Source: Ophiura sarsii (Eukaryota > Echinodermata > Ophiuroidea > Amphilepidida > Ophiuridae). Taken from it: a stretch of DNA of 64,000 bases. Positions 1 to 13,649 of this stretch are shown piece by piece; positions within the stretch are counted from its first letter, which is position 1; each line of letters begins with the position of its first letter. The position numbers and the translations under genes are program-made. The notes under the pieces were generated by a model, which saw only the letters and a list, made by a program, of their open reading frames with translations, was not told the DNA's origin and ran no database searches. The stretch lies in contig JAYJML010000201.1 of NCBI GenBank assembly GCA_035610835.1, positions 1 to 64,000 of the forward strand. Direction: 5' to 3'.

Positions 1-183
1 AACGGACACGGTCGAATATTTTCCTTTCCAATAATGCAACCACTCTGGTCGTTTGTTGATTGGCTTCCCGTTAACCACCACCGATCATTGTCAATAGCCC
101 CCTTAACCGTCGTCAATGGTCACTAGGGCCTCAAACCATTGGGCAGAGGCGGTTAACCATTGTCAATTGCCAGCTTCAAATTG
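1..183. other. Left flank of the satellite array
   Basis: This stretch is not part of the A/B satellite. It holds several degenerate copies of a TTAACC...GTCAAT(G/A)G(T/C)C phrase (around 70-100, 103-122 and 152-170), so it is probably the edge of another simple repeat. No coding potential is visible. Confidence 0.6.
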
Positions 184-599
184 ACTTAAATGGCTCTAGT
201 TTCTAAATTAGCCATAAAATTTCAATGACATTTTGATATGTTTTACTCACAAGGGTAATCTACAACATATCTCAATATGAAGCAAACTTTCTCGTGCACT
301 TTTTTTGCTATAAGCCGCCGCATAACAACGTAGTGATATGCCTACCTAAATTCGGTCTCCGGTCTGGATATCACCGCGTGTGTAAATCGGTCCGTGAAAT
401 TAAAATTGACCTCAAATCACCTAGTTTAAATGTCAGAACATCAACTACACATTTCAAACACAACATATTAGTGAAAAATTATATCATAAACCGTCAAAAA
501 ATAACTCTCTTTCCCGCCAAATAGGAACTATTGTCGTGATAAACTTTGAGTGATCGCGACGATAGCGTGTCGCGATACCTATTTAGGTATGTGCTCCCT
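184..599 (+). repeat. B1, 5'-truncated edge copy
   Basis: The first 53 bp of the module, including the left inverted end, are missing. Homology begins at ACTTAAATGGCTCTAG. The right end (TGTGCTCCCT, 590-599) is intact. This is the left border of the array. Confidence 0.95.
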
Positions 600-2140
600 T
601 ATAGAGCACAAATTTGCTCAAAATCATTCAAAATTGATATCAAATTTTTCAGCGTGAAATTTTGAACAAACTAGCCAAATAAAATTACAATTGAACAATC
701 CGTTTTTGAAATATGATCTGATCACGGAGGCCGCATCTTCCGTAAAATCACTATTATTTTCCGTTTTTTGACTCTAGACACGGCACGCTTTGATTTGTTA
801 GGCCTACACTCACGAAATTCAAACTTTTTGACTCAAATCCAACTGATTTTGATTTCGATCAGTCTCTGATTATGTCGACCTAACCCACCTATAACACATC
901 AACTGAAATAACGCTGTGTTTTGTTTTAAAAAGAGCAACCACACACCCCCCCCCCCCTGTTTTTTAAACCGGACAAAGTTGGCCTATGCCATAAATACAC
1001 TGCCCAGTAGATATCAAAACGCATAGATTTGGGTGAACCCGACTTTTATTTATTGCATTGTGTAATACACCTACACTGGATCGGAGCACGCGGGAGATCG
1101 GGCACCTGGCGCTGAGCACAAATTTGCTCAAAATCATTCAAAATTGATATCAAATTTTTCAGCGTGAAATTTTGAACAAACTAGCCAAATAAAATTACAA
1201 TTGAACAATCCGTTTTTGAAATATGATCTGATCACGGAGGCCGCATCTTCCGTAAAATCACTATTATTTTCCGTTTTTTGACTCTAGACGCGGCACGCTT
1301 TGATTTGTTAGGCCTACACTCACGAAATTCAAACTTTTTGACTCAAATCCAACTGATTTTGATTTCGATCAGTCTCTGATTATGTCGACCTAACCCACCT
1401 ATAACACATCAACTGAAATAACGCTGTGTTTTTGTTTAAAAAAGAGCAACCACACACCCCCCCCCCTGTTTTTTAAACCGGACAAAGTTGGCCTATGCCA
1501 TAAATACACTGCCCAGTAGATATCAAAACGCATAGATTTGGGTGAAACCCGACTTTTATTTATTGCATTGTGTAATACACCTACACTGGATCGGAGCACG
1601 CGGGAGATCGGGCACCTGGCGCTATAAGAGCACAAATTTGCTCAAAATCATTCAAAATTGATATCAAATTTTTCAGCGTGAAATTTTGAACAAACTAGCC
1701 AAATAAAATTACAATTGAACAATCCGTTTTTGAAATATGATCTGATCACGGAGGCCGCATCTTCCGTAAAATCACTATTATTTTCCGTTTTTTGACTCTA
1801 GACGCGGCACGCTTTGATTTGTTAGGCCTACACTCACGAAATTCAAACTTTTTGACTCAAATCCAACTGATTTTGATTTCGATCAGTCTCTCATTATGTC
1901 GACCTAACCCACCTATAACACATCAACTGAAATAACGCTGTGTTTTTGTTTTAAAAAGAGCAACCACACCCCCCCCCCCCTGTTTTTTAAACCGGACAAA
2001 GTTGGCCTATGCCATAAATACACTGCCCAGTAGATATCAAAACGCATAGATTTGGGTGAAACCCGAATTTTATTTATTGCATTGTGTAATACACCTACAC
2101 TGGATCGGAGCACGCGGGAGATCGGGCACCTGGCGCTATA
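600..2140 (+). repeat. A1-A3 (604-1113, 1114-1627, 1628-2140)
   Basis: The A1/A2 junction is the short form (GGCGCT|GAGCAC) and A2/A3 is GCGCTATAA|GAGCAC. A1 has GGTGAACCCGAC, one A shorter than usual, a variant shared with A6 and A10. A3 carries CCCGAATTTT like A4 and A8. The poly-C tract is 12 long in A1. Confidence 0.95.
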
Positions 2141-2611
2141 AGGGAGCACAGCACCAAGACGCTCTCCATAGACTTTACTGTTAAAAAAGGCTTACTTAAA
2201 TGGCTCTAGTTTCTAAATTAGCCATAAAATTTCAATGAAATTTTAATATGTTTTACTCACAAGGGTAATCTACAACATATCTCAATATGAAGCAAACTTT
2301 CTCGTGCACTTTTTTTGCTATAAGCCGCCGCATAACAACGTAGTGATATGCCTACCTAAATTCGGTCTCCGGTCTGGATATCACCGCGTGTGTAAATCGG
2401 TCCGTGAAATTAAAACTGACCTCAAATCACCTAGTTTAAATGTCAGAACATCAACTACACATTTCAAACACAACATATTAGTGAAAAATTATATCATAAA
2501 CCGTCAAAAAATAACTCTCTTTCCCGCCAAATAGGAACTATTGTCGTGATAAACTTTGAGTGATCGCGACGATAGCGTGTCGCGCGATACCTATTTAGGT
2601 ATGTGCTCCCT
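2141..2611 (+). repeat. B2, complete
   Basis: This copy shows all landmarks of the module: AGGGAGCACA at 2141, hairpin GATCGCGAC/GTCGCG near 2570, hairpin TACCTA-TT-TAGGTA near 2590, and TGTGCTCCCT at 2602-2611. Diagnostic variants are AAAACTGACC, TTTTAATATG and an extra CG in GTCGCGCGATAC. B3 and B5 share them. Confidence 0.96.
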
Positions 2612-3129
2612 TATAGAGCACAAATTTGCTCAAAATCATTCAAAATTGATATCAAATTTTTCAGCGTGAAATTTTGAACAAACTAGCCAAATAAAATTAC
2701 AATTGAACAATCCGTTTTTGAAATATGATCAGATCACGGAGGCCGCATCTTCCGTAAAATCACTATTATTTTCCGTTTTTTGACTCTAGACGCGGCACGC
2801 TTTGATTTGTTAGGCCTACACTCACGAAATTCAAACTTTTTGACTCAAATCCAACTGATTTTGATTTCGATCAGTCTCTGATTATGTCGACCTAACCCAC
2901 CTATAACACATCAACTGAAATAACGCTGTGTTTTTGTTTTAAAAAGAGCAACCACACCCCCCCCCCCCCTGTTTTTTAAACCGGACAAAGTTGGCCTATG
3001 CCATAAATACACTGCCCAGTAGATATCAAAACGCATAGATTTGGGTGAAACCCGAATTTTATTTATTGCATTGTGTAATACACCTACACTGGATCGGAGC
3101 ACGCGGGAGATCGGGCACCTGGCGCTATA
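2612..3129 (+). repeat. A4
   Basis: Single A copy. It has GATCAGATCACGG instead of GATCTGATCACGG, shared with A5, and CCCGAATTTT. Confidence 0.95.
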
Positions 3130-3600
3130 AGGGAGCACAGCACCAAGACGCTCTCCATAGACTTTACTGTTAAAAAAGGCTTACTTAAATGGCTCTAGTT
3201 TCTAAATTAGCCATAAAATTTCAATGAAATTTTAATATGTTTTACTCACAAGGGTAATCTACAACATATCTCAATATGAAGCAAACTTTCTCGTGCACTT
3301 TTTTTGCTATAAGCCGCCGCATAACAACGTAGTGATATGCCTACCTAAATTCGGTCTCCGGTCTGGATATCACCGCGTGTGTAAATCGGTCCGTGAAATT
3401 AAAACTGACCTCAAATCACCTAGTTTAAATGTCAGAACATCAACTACACATTTCAAACACAACATATTAGTGAAAAATTATATCATAAACCGTCAAAAAA
3501 TAACTCTCTTTCCCGCCAAATAGGAACTATTGTCGTGATAAACTTTGAGTGATCGCGACGATAGCGTGTCGCGCGATACCTATTTAGGTATGTGCTCCCT
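3130..3600 (+). repeat. B3, complete
   Basis: Nearly identical to B2, with the same three diagnostic variants. Confidence 0.96.
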
Positions 3601-4119
3601 TATAGAGCACAAATTTGCTCAAAATCATTCAAAATTGATATCAAATTTTTCAGCGTGAAATTTTGAACAAACTAGCCAAATAAAATTACAATTGAACAAT
3701 CCGTTTTTGAAATATGATCAGATCACGGAGGCCGCATCTTCCGTAAAATCACTATTATTTTCCGTTTTTTGACTCTAGACGCGGCACGCTTTGATTTGTT
3801 AGGCCTACACTCACGAAATTCAAACTTTTTGACTCAAATCCAACTGATTTTGATTTCGATCAGTCTCTGATTATGTCGACCTAACCCACCTATAACACAT
3901 CAACTGAAATAACGCTGTGTTTTTGTTTAAAAAAGAGCAACCACACACCCCCCCCCCCCTGTTTTTTAAACCGGACAAAGTTGGCCTATGCCATAAATAC
4001 ACTGCCCAGTAGATATCAAAACGCATAGATTTGGGTGAAACCCGACTTTTATTTATTGCATTGTGTAATACACCTACACTGGATCGGAGCACGCGGGAGA
4101 TCGGGCACCTGGCGCTATA
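3601..4119 (+). repeat. A5
   Basis: Single A copy with GATCAGATCACGG and CCCGACTTTT. Confidence 0.95.
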
Positions 4120-4587
4120 AGGGAGCACAGCACCAAGACGCTCTCCATAGACTTTACTGTTAAAAAGGCTTACTTAAATGGCTCTAGTTTCTAAATTAGC
4201 CATAAAATTTCAATGAAATTTTGATATGTTTTACTCACAAGGGTAATCTACAACATATCTCAAGATGAAGCAAACTTTCTCGTGCACTTTTTTTGCTATA
4301 AGCCGCCGCATAACAACGTAGTGATATGCCTACCTAAATTCGGTCTCCGGTCTGGATATCACCGCGTGTGTAAATCGGTCCGTGAAATTAAAATTGACCT
4401 CAAATCACCTAGTTTAAATGTCAGAACATCAACTACACATTTCAAACACAACATATTAGTGAAAAATTATATCATAAACCGTCAAAAAATAACTCTCTTT
4501 CCCGCCAAATAGGAACTATTGTCGTGATAAACTTTGAGTGATCGCGACGATAGCGTGTCGCGATACCTATTTAGGTATGTGCTCCCT
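4120..4587 (+). repeat. B4, complete
   Basis: It carries CTCAAGATGAAG (usual CTCAATATGAAG) and one A fewer in the GTTAAAAAGG tract. B6 shares both. Confidence 0.96.
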
Positions 4588-6129
4588 TATAGAGCACAAA
4601 TTTGCTCAAAATCATTCAAAATTGATATCAAATTTTTCAGCGTGAAATTTTGAACAAACTAGCCAAATAAAATTACAATTGAACAATCCGTTTTTGAAAT
4701 ATGATCTGATCACGGAGGCCGCATCTTCCGTAAAATCACTATTATTTTCCGTTTTTTGACTCTAGACGCGGCACGCTTTGATTTGTTAGGCCTACACTCA
4801 CGAAATTCAAACTTTTTGACTCAAATCCAACTGATTTTGATTTCGATCAGTCTCTGATTATGTCGACCTAACCCACCTATAACACATCAACTGAAATAAC
4901 GCTGTGTTTTTGTTTTAAAAAGAGCAACCACACACCCCCCCCCTGTTTTTTAAACCGGACAAAGTTGGCCTATGCCATAAATACACTGCCCAGTAGATAT
5001 CAAAACGCATAGATTTGGGTGAACCCGACTTTTATTTATTGCATTGTGTAATACACCTACACTGGATCGGAGCACGCGGGAGATCGGGCACCTGGCGCTG
5101 AGCACAAATTTGCTCAAAATCATTCAAAATTGATATCAAATTTTTCAGCGTGAAATTTTGAACAAACTAGCCAAATAAAATTACAATTGAACAATCCGTT
5201 TTTGAAATATGATCTGATCACGGAGGCCGCATCTTCCGTAAAATCACTATTATTTTCCGTTTTTTGACTCTAGACGCGGCACGCTTTGATTTGTTAGGCC
5301 TACACTCACGAAATTCAAACTTTTTGACTCAAATCCAACTGATTTTGATTTCGATCAGTCTCTGATTATGTCGACCTAACCCACCTATAACACATCAACT
5401 GAAATAACGCTGTGTTTTTGTTTAAAAAAGAGCAACCACACACCCCCCCCCCTGTTTTTTAAACCGGACAAAGTTGGCCTATGCCATAAATACACTGCCC
5501 AGTAGATATCAAAACGCATAGATTTGGGTGAAACCCGACTTTTATTTATTGCATTGTGTAATACACCTACACTGGATCGGAGCACGCGGGAGATCGGGCA
5601 CCTGGCGCTATAAGAGCACAAATTTGCTCAAAATCATTCAAAATTGATATCAAATTTTTCAGCGTGAAATTTTGAACAAACTAGCCAAATAAAATTACAA
5701 TTGAACAATCCGTTTTTGAAATATGATCTGATCACGGAGGCCGCATCTTCCGTAAAATCACTATTATTTTCCGTTTTTTGACTCTAGACGCGGCACGCTT
5801 TGATTTGTTAGGCCTACACTCACGAAATTCAAACTTTTTGACTCAAATCCAACTGATTTTGATTTCGATCAGTCTCTGATTATGTCGACCTAACCCACCT
5901 ATAACACATCAACTGAAATAACGCTGTGTTTTTGTTTTAAAAAGAGCAACCACACCCCCCCCCCCCCCCTGTTTTTTAAACCGGACAAAGTTGGCCTATG
6001 CCATAAATACACTGCCCAGTAGATATCAAAACGCATAGATTTGGGTGAAACCCGAATTTTATTTATTGCATTGTGTAATACACCTACACTGGATCGGAGC
6101 ACGCGGGAGATCGGGCACCTGGCGCTATA
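4588..6129 (+). repeat. A6-A8 (4592-5099, 5100-5613, 5614-6129)
   Basis: A repeat of the A1-A3 arrangement. A6 has the short GGTGAACCCGAC and the GGCGCT|GAGCAC junction like A1. A8 has CCCGAATTTT like A3. Confidence 0.95.
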
Positions 6130-6600
6130 AGGGAGCACAGCACCAAGACGCTCTCCATAGACTTTACTGTTAAAAAAGGCTTACTTAAATGGCTCTAGTT
6201 TCTAAATTAGCCATAAAATTTCAATGAAATTTTAATATGTTTTACTCACAAGGGTAATCTACAACATATCTCAATATGAAGCAAACTTTCTCGTGCACTT
6301 TTTTTGCTATAAGCCGCCGCATAACAACGTAGTGATATGCCTACCTAAATTCGGTCTCCGGTCTGGATATCACCGCGTGTGTAAATCGGTCCGTGAAATT
6401 AAAACTGACCTCAAATCACCTAGTTTAAATGTCAGAACATCAACTACACATTTCAAACACAACATATTAGTGAAAAATTATATCATAAACCGTCAAAAAA
6501 TAACTCTCTTTCCCGCCAAATAGGAACTATTGTCGTGATAAACTTTGAGTGATCGCGACGATAGCGTGTCGCGCGATACCTATTTAGGTATGTGCTCCCT
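6130..6600 (+). repeat. B5, complete
   Basis: B2-type copy (AAAACTGACC, TTTTAATATG, GTCGCGCGATAC). Confidence 0.96.
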
Positions 6601-7122
6601 TATAGAGCACAAATTTGCTCAAAATCATTCAAAATTGATATCAAATTTTTCAGCGTGAAATTTTGAACAAACTAGCCAAATAAAATTACAATTGAACAAT
6701 CCGTTTTTGAAATATGATCAAATCACGGAGGCCGCATCTTCCGTAAAATCACTATTATTTTCCGTTTTTTGACTCTAGACGCGGCACGCTTTGATTTGTT
6801 AGGCCTACACTCACGAAATTCAAACTTTTTGACTCAAATCCAACTGATTTTGATTTCGATCAGTCTCTGATTATGTCGACCTAACCCACCTATAACACAT
6901 CAACTGAAATAACGCTGTGTTTTTGTTTAAAAAAGAGCAACCACACACCCCCCCCCCCCCCCTGTTTTTTAAACCGGACAAAGTTGGCCTATGCCATAAA
7001 TACACTGCCCAGTAGATATCAAAACGCATAGATTTGGGTGAAACCCGACTTTTATTTATTGCATTGTGTAATACACCTACACTGGATCGGAGCACGCGGG
7101 AGATCGGGCACCTGGCGCTATA
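6601..7122 (+). repeat. A9
   Basis: Single A copy with GATCAAATCACGG, one further change from the A4/A5 form. Confidence 0.95.
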
Positions 7123-7590
7123 AGGGAGCACAGCACCAAGACGCTCTCCATAGACTTTACTGTTAAAAAGGCTTACTTAAATGGCTCTAGTTTCTAAATT
7201 AGCCATAAAATTTCAATGAAATTTTGATATGTTTTACTCACAAGGGTAATCTACAACATATCTCAAGATGAAGCAAACTTTCTCGTGCACTTTTTTTGCT
7301 ATAAGCCGCCGCATAACAACGTAGTGATATGCCTACCTAAATTCGGTCTCCGGTCTGGATATCACCGCGTGTGTAAATCGGTCCGTGAAATTAAAATTGA
7401 CCTCAAATCACCTAGTTTAAATGTCAGAACATCAACTACACATTTCAAAAACAACATATTAGTGAAAAATTATATCATAAACCGTCAAAAAATAACTCTC
7501 TTTCCCGCCAAATAGGAACTATTGTCGTGATAAACTTTGAGTGATCGCGACGATAGCGTGTCGCGATACCTATTTAGGTATGTGCTCCCT
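7123..7590 (+). repeat. B6, complete
   Basis: B4-type copy (CTCAAGATGAAG) with a private C to A change in TTTCAAAAACAAC. Confidence 0.96.
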
Positions 7591-10167
7591 TATAGAGCAC
7601 AAATTTGCTCAAAATCATTCAAAATTGATATCAAATTTTTCAGCGTGAAATTTTGAACAAACTAGCCAAATAAAATTACAATTGAACAATCCGTTTTTGA
7701 AATATGATCTGATCACGGAGGCCGCATCTTCCGTAAAATCACTATTATTTTCCGTTTTTTGACTCTAGACGCGGCACGCTTTGATTTGTTAGGCCTACAC
7801 TCACGAAATTCAAACTTTTTGACTCAAATCCAACTGATTTTGATTTCGATCAGTCTCTGATTATGTCGACCTAACCCACCTATAACACATCAACTGAAAT
7901 AACGCTGTGTTTTTGTTTTAAAAAGAGCAACCACACACCCCCCCCCCCTGTTTTTTAAACCGGACAAAGTTGGCCTATGCCATAAATACACTGCCCAGTA
8001 GATATCAAAACGCATAGATTTGGGTGAACCCGACTTTTATTTATTGCATTGTGTAATACACCTACACTGGATCGGAGCACGCGGGAGATCGGGCACCTGG
8101 CGCTGAGCACAAATTTGCTCAAAATCATTCAAAATTGATATCAAATTTTTCAGCGTGAAATTTTGAACAAACTAGCCAAATAAAATTACAATTGAACAAT
8201 CCGTTTTTGAAATATGATCTGATCACGGAGGCCGCATCTTCCGTAAAATCACTATTATTTTCCGTTTTTTGACTCTAGACGCGGCACGCTTTGATTTGTT
8301 AGGCCTACACTCACGAAATTCAAACTTTTTGACTCAAATCCAACTGATTTTGATTTCGATCAGTCTCTGATTATGTCGACCTAACCCACCTATAACACAT
8401 CAACTGAAATAACGCTGTGTTTTTGTTTAAAAAAGAGCAACCACACACCCCCCCCCCCCCCTGTTTTTTAAACCGGACAAAGTTGGCCTATGCCATAAAT
8501 ACACTGCCCAGTAGATATCAAAACGCATAGATTTGGGTGAAACCCGACTTTTATTTATTGCATTGTGTAATACACCTACACTGGATCGGAGCACGCGGGA
8601 GATCGGGCACCTGGCGCTATAAGAGCACAAATTTGCTCAAAATCATTCAAAATTGATATCAAATTTTTCAGCGTGAAATTTTGAACAAACTAGCCAAATA
8701 AAATTACAATTGAACAATCCGTTTTTGAAATATGATCTGATCACGGAGGCCGCATCTTCCGTAAAATCACTATTATTTTCCGTTTTTTGACTCTAGACGC
8801 GGCACGCTTTGATTTGTATAGGCCTACACTCACGAAATTCAAACTTTTTGACTCAAATCCAACTGATTTTGATTTCGATCAGTCTCTGATTATGTCGACC
8901 TAACCCACCTATAACACATCAACTGAAATAACGCTGTGTTTTTGTTTAAAAATGAGCAACCACACACCCCCCCCCCCCTGTTTTTTAAACCGGACAAAGT
9001 TGGCCTATGCCATAAATACACTGCCCAGTAGATATCAAAACGCATAGATTTGGGTGAAACCCGACTTTTATTTATTGCATTGTGTAATACACCTACACTG
9101 GATCGGAGCACGCGGGAGATCGGGCACCTGGCGCTATAAGAGCACAAATTTGCTCAAAATCATTCAAAATTGATATCAAATTTTTCAGCGTGAAATTTTG
9201 AACAAACTAGCCAAATAAAATTACAATTGAACAATCCGTTTTTGAAATATGATCTGATCACGGAGGCCGCATCTTCCGTAAAATCACTATTATTTTCCGT
9301 TTTTTGACTCTAGACGCGGCACGCTTTGATTTGTTAGGCCTACACTCACGAAATTCAAACTTTTTGACTCAAATCCAACTGATTTTGATTTCGATCAGTC
9401 TCTGATTATGTCGACCTAACCCACCTATAACACATCAACTGAAATAACGCTGTGTTTTTGTTTAAAAAAGAGCAACCACACCCCCCCCCCCCTGTTTTTT
9501 AAACCGGACAAAGTTGGCCTATGCCATAAATACACTGCCCAGTAGATATCAAAACGCATAGATTTGGGTGAAACCCGACTTTTATTTATTGCATTGTGTA
9601 ATACACCTACACTGGATCGGAGCACGCGGGAGATCGGGCACCTGGCGCTATAAGAGCACAAATTTGCTCAAAATCATTCAAAATTGATATCAAATTTTTC
9701 AGCGTGAAATTTTGAACAAACTAGCCAAATAAAATTACAATTGAACAATCCGTTTTTGAAATATGATCTGATCACGGAGGCCGCATCTTCCGTAAAATCA
9801 CTATTATTTTCCGTTTTTTGACTCTAGACGCGGCACGCTTTGATTTGTTAGGCCTACACTCACGAAATTCAAACTTTTTGACTCAAATCCAACTGATTTT
9901 GATTTCGATCAGTCTCTGATTATGTCGACCTAACCCACCTATAACACATCAACTGAAATAACGCTGTGTTTTTGTTTAAAAAAGAGCAACCACACACCCC
10001 CCCCCCCTGTTTTTTAAACCGGACAAAGTTGGCCTATGCCATAAATACACTGCCCAGTAGATATCAAAACGCATAGATTTGGGTGAAACCCGACTTTTAT
10101 TTATTGCATTGTGTAATACACCTACACTGGATCGGAGCACGCGGGAGATCGGGCACCTGGCGCTATA
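7591..10167 (+). repeat. A10-A14 (7595-8104, 8105-8622, 8623-9139, 9140-9653, 9654-10167)
   Basis: The longest run of A without B. A10 has the short GGTGAACCCGAC and the short GGCGCT|GAGCAC junction, so it opens a third higher-order unit like A1 and A6. The other junctions are GCGCTATAA|GAGCAC. A12 has TTTGTATAGGCC and AAAAATGAGC as private changes. Confidence 0.95.
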
Positions 10168-10636
10168 AGGGAGCACAGCACCAAGACGCTCTCCATAGAC
10201 TTTACTGTTAAAAAAGGCTTACTTAAATGGCTCTAGTTTCTAAATTAGCCATAAAATTTCAATGAAATTTTGATATGTTTTACTCATAAGGGTAATCTAC
10301 AACATATCTCAATATGAAGCAAACTTTCTCGTGCACTTTTTTTGCTATAAGCCGCCGCATAACAACGTAGTGATATGCCTACCTAAATTCGGTCTCCGGT
10401 CTGGATATCACCGCGTGTGTAAATCGGTCCGTGAAATTAAAATTGACCTCAAATCACCTAGTTTAAATGTCAGAACATCAACTACACATTTCAAACACAA
10501 CATATTATTGAAAAATTATATCATAAACCGTCAAAAAATAACTCTCTTTCCCGCCAAATAGGAACTTTTGTCGTGATAAACTTTGAGTGATCGCGACGAT
10601 AGCGTGTCGCGATACCTATTTAGTTATGTGCTCCCT
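10168..10636 (+). repeat. B7, complete
   Basis: First copy with the right-half variant set ATATTATTGAAAA, GGAACTTTTGTCG and TTTAGTTATG. The last change spoils the TACCTA/TAGGTA hairpin. It also has ACTCATAAGGG. Confidence 0.96.
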
Positions 10637-11150
10637 TATAGAGCACAAATTTGCTCAAAATCATTCAAAATTGATATCAAATTTTTCAGCGTGAAATTTT
10701 GAACAAACTAGCCAAATAAAATTACAATTGAACAATCCGTTTTTGAAATATGATCTGATCACGGAGGCCGCATCTTCCGTAAAATCACTATTATTTTCCG
10801 TTTTTTGACTCTAGACGCGGCACGCTTTGATTTGTTAGGCCTACACTCACGAAATTCAAACTTTTTGACTCAAATCCAACTTATTTTGATTTCGATCAGT
10901 CTCTGATTATGTCGACCTAACCCACCTATAACACATCAACTGAAATAACGCTGTGTTTTTGTTTAAAAAAGAGCAACCACACCCCCCCCCCTGTTTTTTA
11001 AACCGGACAAAGTTGGCCTATGCCATAAATACACTGCCCAGTAGATATCAAAACGCATAGATTTGGGTGAAACCCGACTTTTATTTATTGCATTGTGTAA
11101 TACACCTACACTGGATCGGAGCACGCGGGAGATCGGGCACCTGGCGCTAT
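10637..11150 (+). repeat. A15
   Basis: It has CCAACTTATTTTG, shared only with A19. It ends GCGCTAT directly before AGGGAGCACA, one A shorter than usual. Confidence 0.95.
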
Positions 11151-11625
11151 AGGGAGCACAGCACCAAGACGCTCTCCATAGACTTTACTGTTAAAAAAGG
11201 CTTACTTAAATGGCTCTAGTTTCTAAATTAGCCATAAAATTCAATGAAAATTGAAATTTTGATATGTTTTACTCACAAGGGTAATCTACAACATATCTCA
11301 ATATGAAGCAAACTTTCTCGTGCACTTTTTTTGCTATAAGCCGCCGCATAACAACGTAGTGATATGCCTACCTAAATTCGGTCTCCGGTCTGGATATCAC
11401 CGCGTGTGTAAATCGGTCCGTGAAATAAAAATTGACCTCAAATCACCTAGTTTAAATGTCAGAACATCAACTACACATTTCAAACACAACATATTAGTGA
11501 AAAATTATATCATAAACCGTCAAAAAATAACTCTCTTTCCCGCCAAATAGGAACTATTGTCGTGATAAACTTTGAGTGATCGCGACGATAGCGTGTCGCG
11601 ATACCTATTTAGGTATGTGCTCCCT
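11151..11625 (+). repeat. B8, complete
   Basis: A small duplication gives TTCAATGAAAATTGAAATTT, and GTGAAATAAAAATTG replaces GTGAAATTAAAATTG. The right end is CTCCCTTTATA with one extra T. B11 is the same. Confidence 0.96.
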
Positions 11626-12660
11626 TTATAGAGCACAAATTTGCTCAAAATCATTCAAAATTGATATCAAATTTTTCAGCGTGAAATTTTGAACAAACTA
11701 GCCAAATAAAATTACAATTGAACAATCCGTTTTTGAAATATGATCTGATCACGGAGGCCGCATCTTCCGTAAAATCACTATTATTTTCCGTTTTTTGACT
11801 CTAGACGCGGCACGCTTTGATTTGTTAGGCCTACACTCACGAAATTCAAACTTTTTGACTCAAATCCAACTGATTTTGATTTCGATCAGTCTCTGATTAT
11901 GTCGACCTAACCCACCTATAACACATCAACTGAAATAACGCTGTGTTTTTGTTTAAAAAAGAGCAACCACACACCCCCCCCCCTGTTTTTTAAACCGGAC
12001 AAAGTTGGCCTATGCCATAAATACACTGCCCAGTAGATATCAAAACGCATAGATTTGGGTGAAACCCGACTTTTATTTATTGCATTGTGTAATACACCTA
12101 CACTGGATCGGAGCACGCGGGAGATCGGGCACCTGGCGTTATAGAGCACAAATTTGCTCAAAATCATTCAAAATTGATATCAAATTTTTCAGCGTGAAAT
12201 TTTGAACAAACTAGCCAAATAAAATTACAATTGAACAATCCGTTTTTGAAATATGATCTGATCACGGAGGCCGCATCTTCCGTAAAATCATTATTATTTT
12301 CCGTTTTTTGACTCTAGACGCGGCACGCTTTGATTTGTTAGGCCTACACTCACGAAATTCAAACTTTTTGACTCAAATCCAACTGATTTTGATTTCGATC
12401 AGTCTCTGATTATGTCGACCTAACCCACCTATAACACATCAACTGAAATAACGCTGTGTTTTTGTTTAAAAAAGAGCAACCACACACCCCCCCCCCCCCC
12501 TGTTTTTTAAACCGGACAAAGTTGGCCTATGCCATAAATACACTGCCCAGTAGATATCAAAACGCATAGATTTGGGTGAAACCCGACTTTTATTTATTGC
12601 ATTGTGTAATACACCTACACTGGATCGGAGCACGCGGGAGATCGGGCACCTGGCGCTATA
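11626..12660 (+). repeat. A16-A17 (11631-12143, 12144-12660)
   Basis: The junction reads GGCGTTATA|GAGCAC, an otherwise unseen form. It resembles an A-A site with no B inserted. Confidence 0.95.
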
Positions 12661-13128
12661 AGGGAGCACAGCACCAAGACGCTCTCCATAGACTTTACTG
12701 TTAAAAAAGGCTTACTTAAATGGCTCTAGTTTCTAAATTAGCCATAAAATTTCAATGAAATTTTGATATGTTTTACTCATAAGGGTAATCTACAACATAT
12801 CTCAATATGAAGCAAACTTTCTCGTGCACTTTTTTTGCTATAAGCCGCCGCATAACAACGTAGTGATATGCCTACCTAAATTCGGTCTCCGGTCTGGATA
12901 TCACCGCGTGTGTAAATCGGTCCGTGAAATTAAAATTGACCTCAAATCACCTAGTTTAAATGTCAGAACATCAACTACACATTTCAAACACAACATATTA
13001 GTGAAAAATTATATCATAAACCGTCAAAACTAACTCTCTTTCCCGCCAAATAGGAACTATTGTCGTGATAAACTTTGAGTGATCGCGACGATAGCGTGTC
13101 GCGATACCTATTTAGGTATGTGCTCCCT
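12661..13128 (+). repeat. B9, complete
   Basis: Private CAAAACTAACTC change. The right end is followed by ATTATA instead of TATA. Confidence 0.96.
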
Positions 13129-13649
13129 ATTATAGAGCACAAATTTGCTCAAAATCATTCAAAATTGATATCAAATTTTTCAGCGTGAAATTTTGAACAA
13201 ACTAGCCAAATAAAATTACAATTGAACAATCCGTTTTTGAAATATGATCTGATCACGGAGGCCGCATCTTCCGTAAAATCACTATTATTTTCCGTTTTTT
13301 GACTCTAGACGCGGCACGCTTTGATTTGTTAGGCCTACACTCACGAAATTCAAACTTTTTGACTCAAATCCAACTGATTTTGATTTCGATCAGTCTCTGA
13401 TTATGTCGACCTAACCCACCTATAACACATCAACTGAAATAACGCTGTGTTTTTGTTTAAAAAAGAGCAACCACACACCCCCCCCCCCCTGTTTTTTAAA
13501 CCGGACAAAGTTGGCCTATGCCATAAATACACTGCCCAGTAGATATCAAAACGCATAGATTTGGGTGAAACCCGACTTTTATTTATTGCATTGTGTAATA
13601 CACCTACACTGGATCGGAGCACGCGGGAGATCGGGCACCTGGCGCTATA
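13129..13649 (+). repeat. A18
   Basis: Single A copy of standard form. Confidence 0.95.

Noticed and set aside
1071..1113. 5S rRNA or snRNA origin of the A-module end (GGATCGGAGCACGCGGGAGA)
   Set aside because: The resemblance to 5S-like GGATNGGAGACC is short, no internal promoter boxes or full structure follow, and the rest of the module is unrelated.
1399..1635. Repeated minus-strand open frames of 66-86 codons in every A module
   Set aside because: They cross the variable poly-C tract (poly-Gly) and change frame after it with tract length. They start at different codons and have no recognisable domain. They are by-products of satellite homogeneity.
2304..2534. 76-codon plus-strand open frame conserved in 19 of 20 B modules
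   Set aside because: It starts with GTG, sits in a satellite, and differs among copies by the same few changes as noncoding parts. B9 has a changed and shortened end. No evidence of selection or expression.
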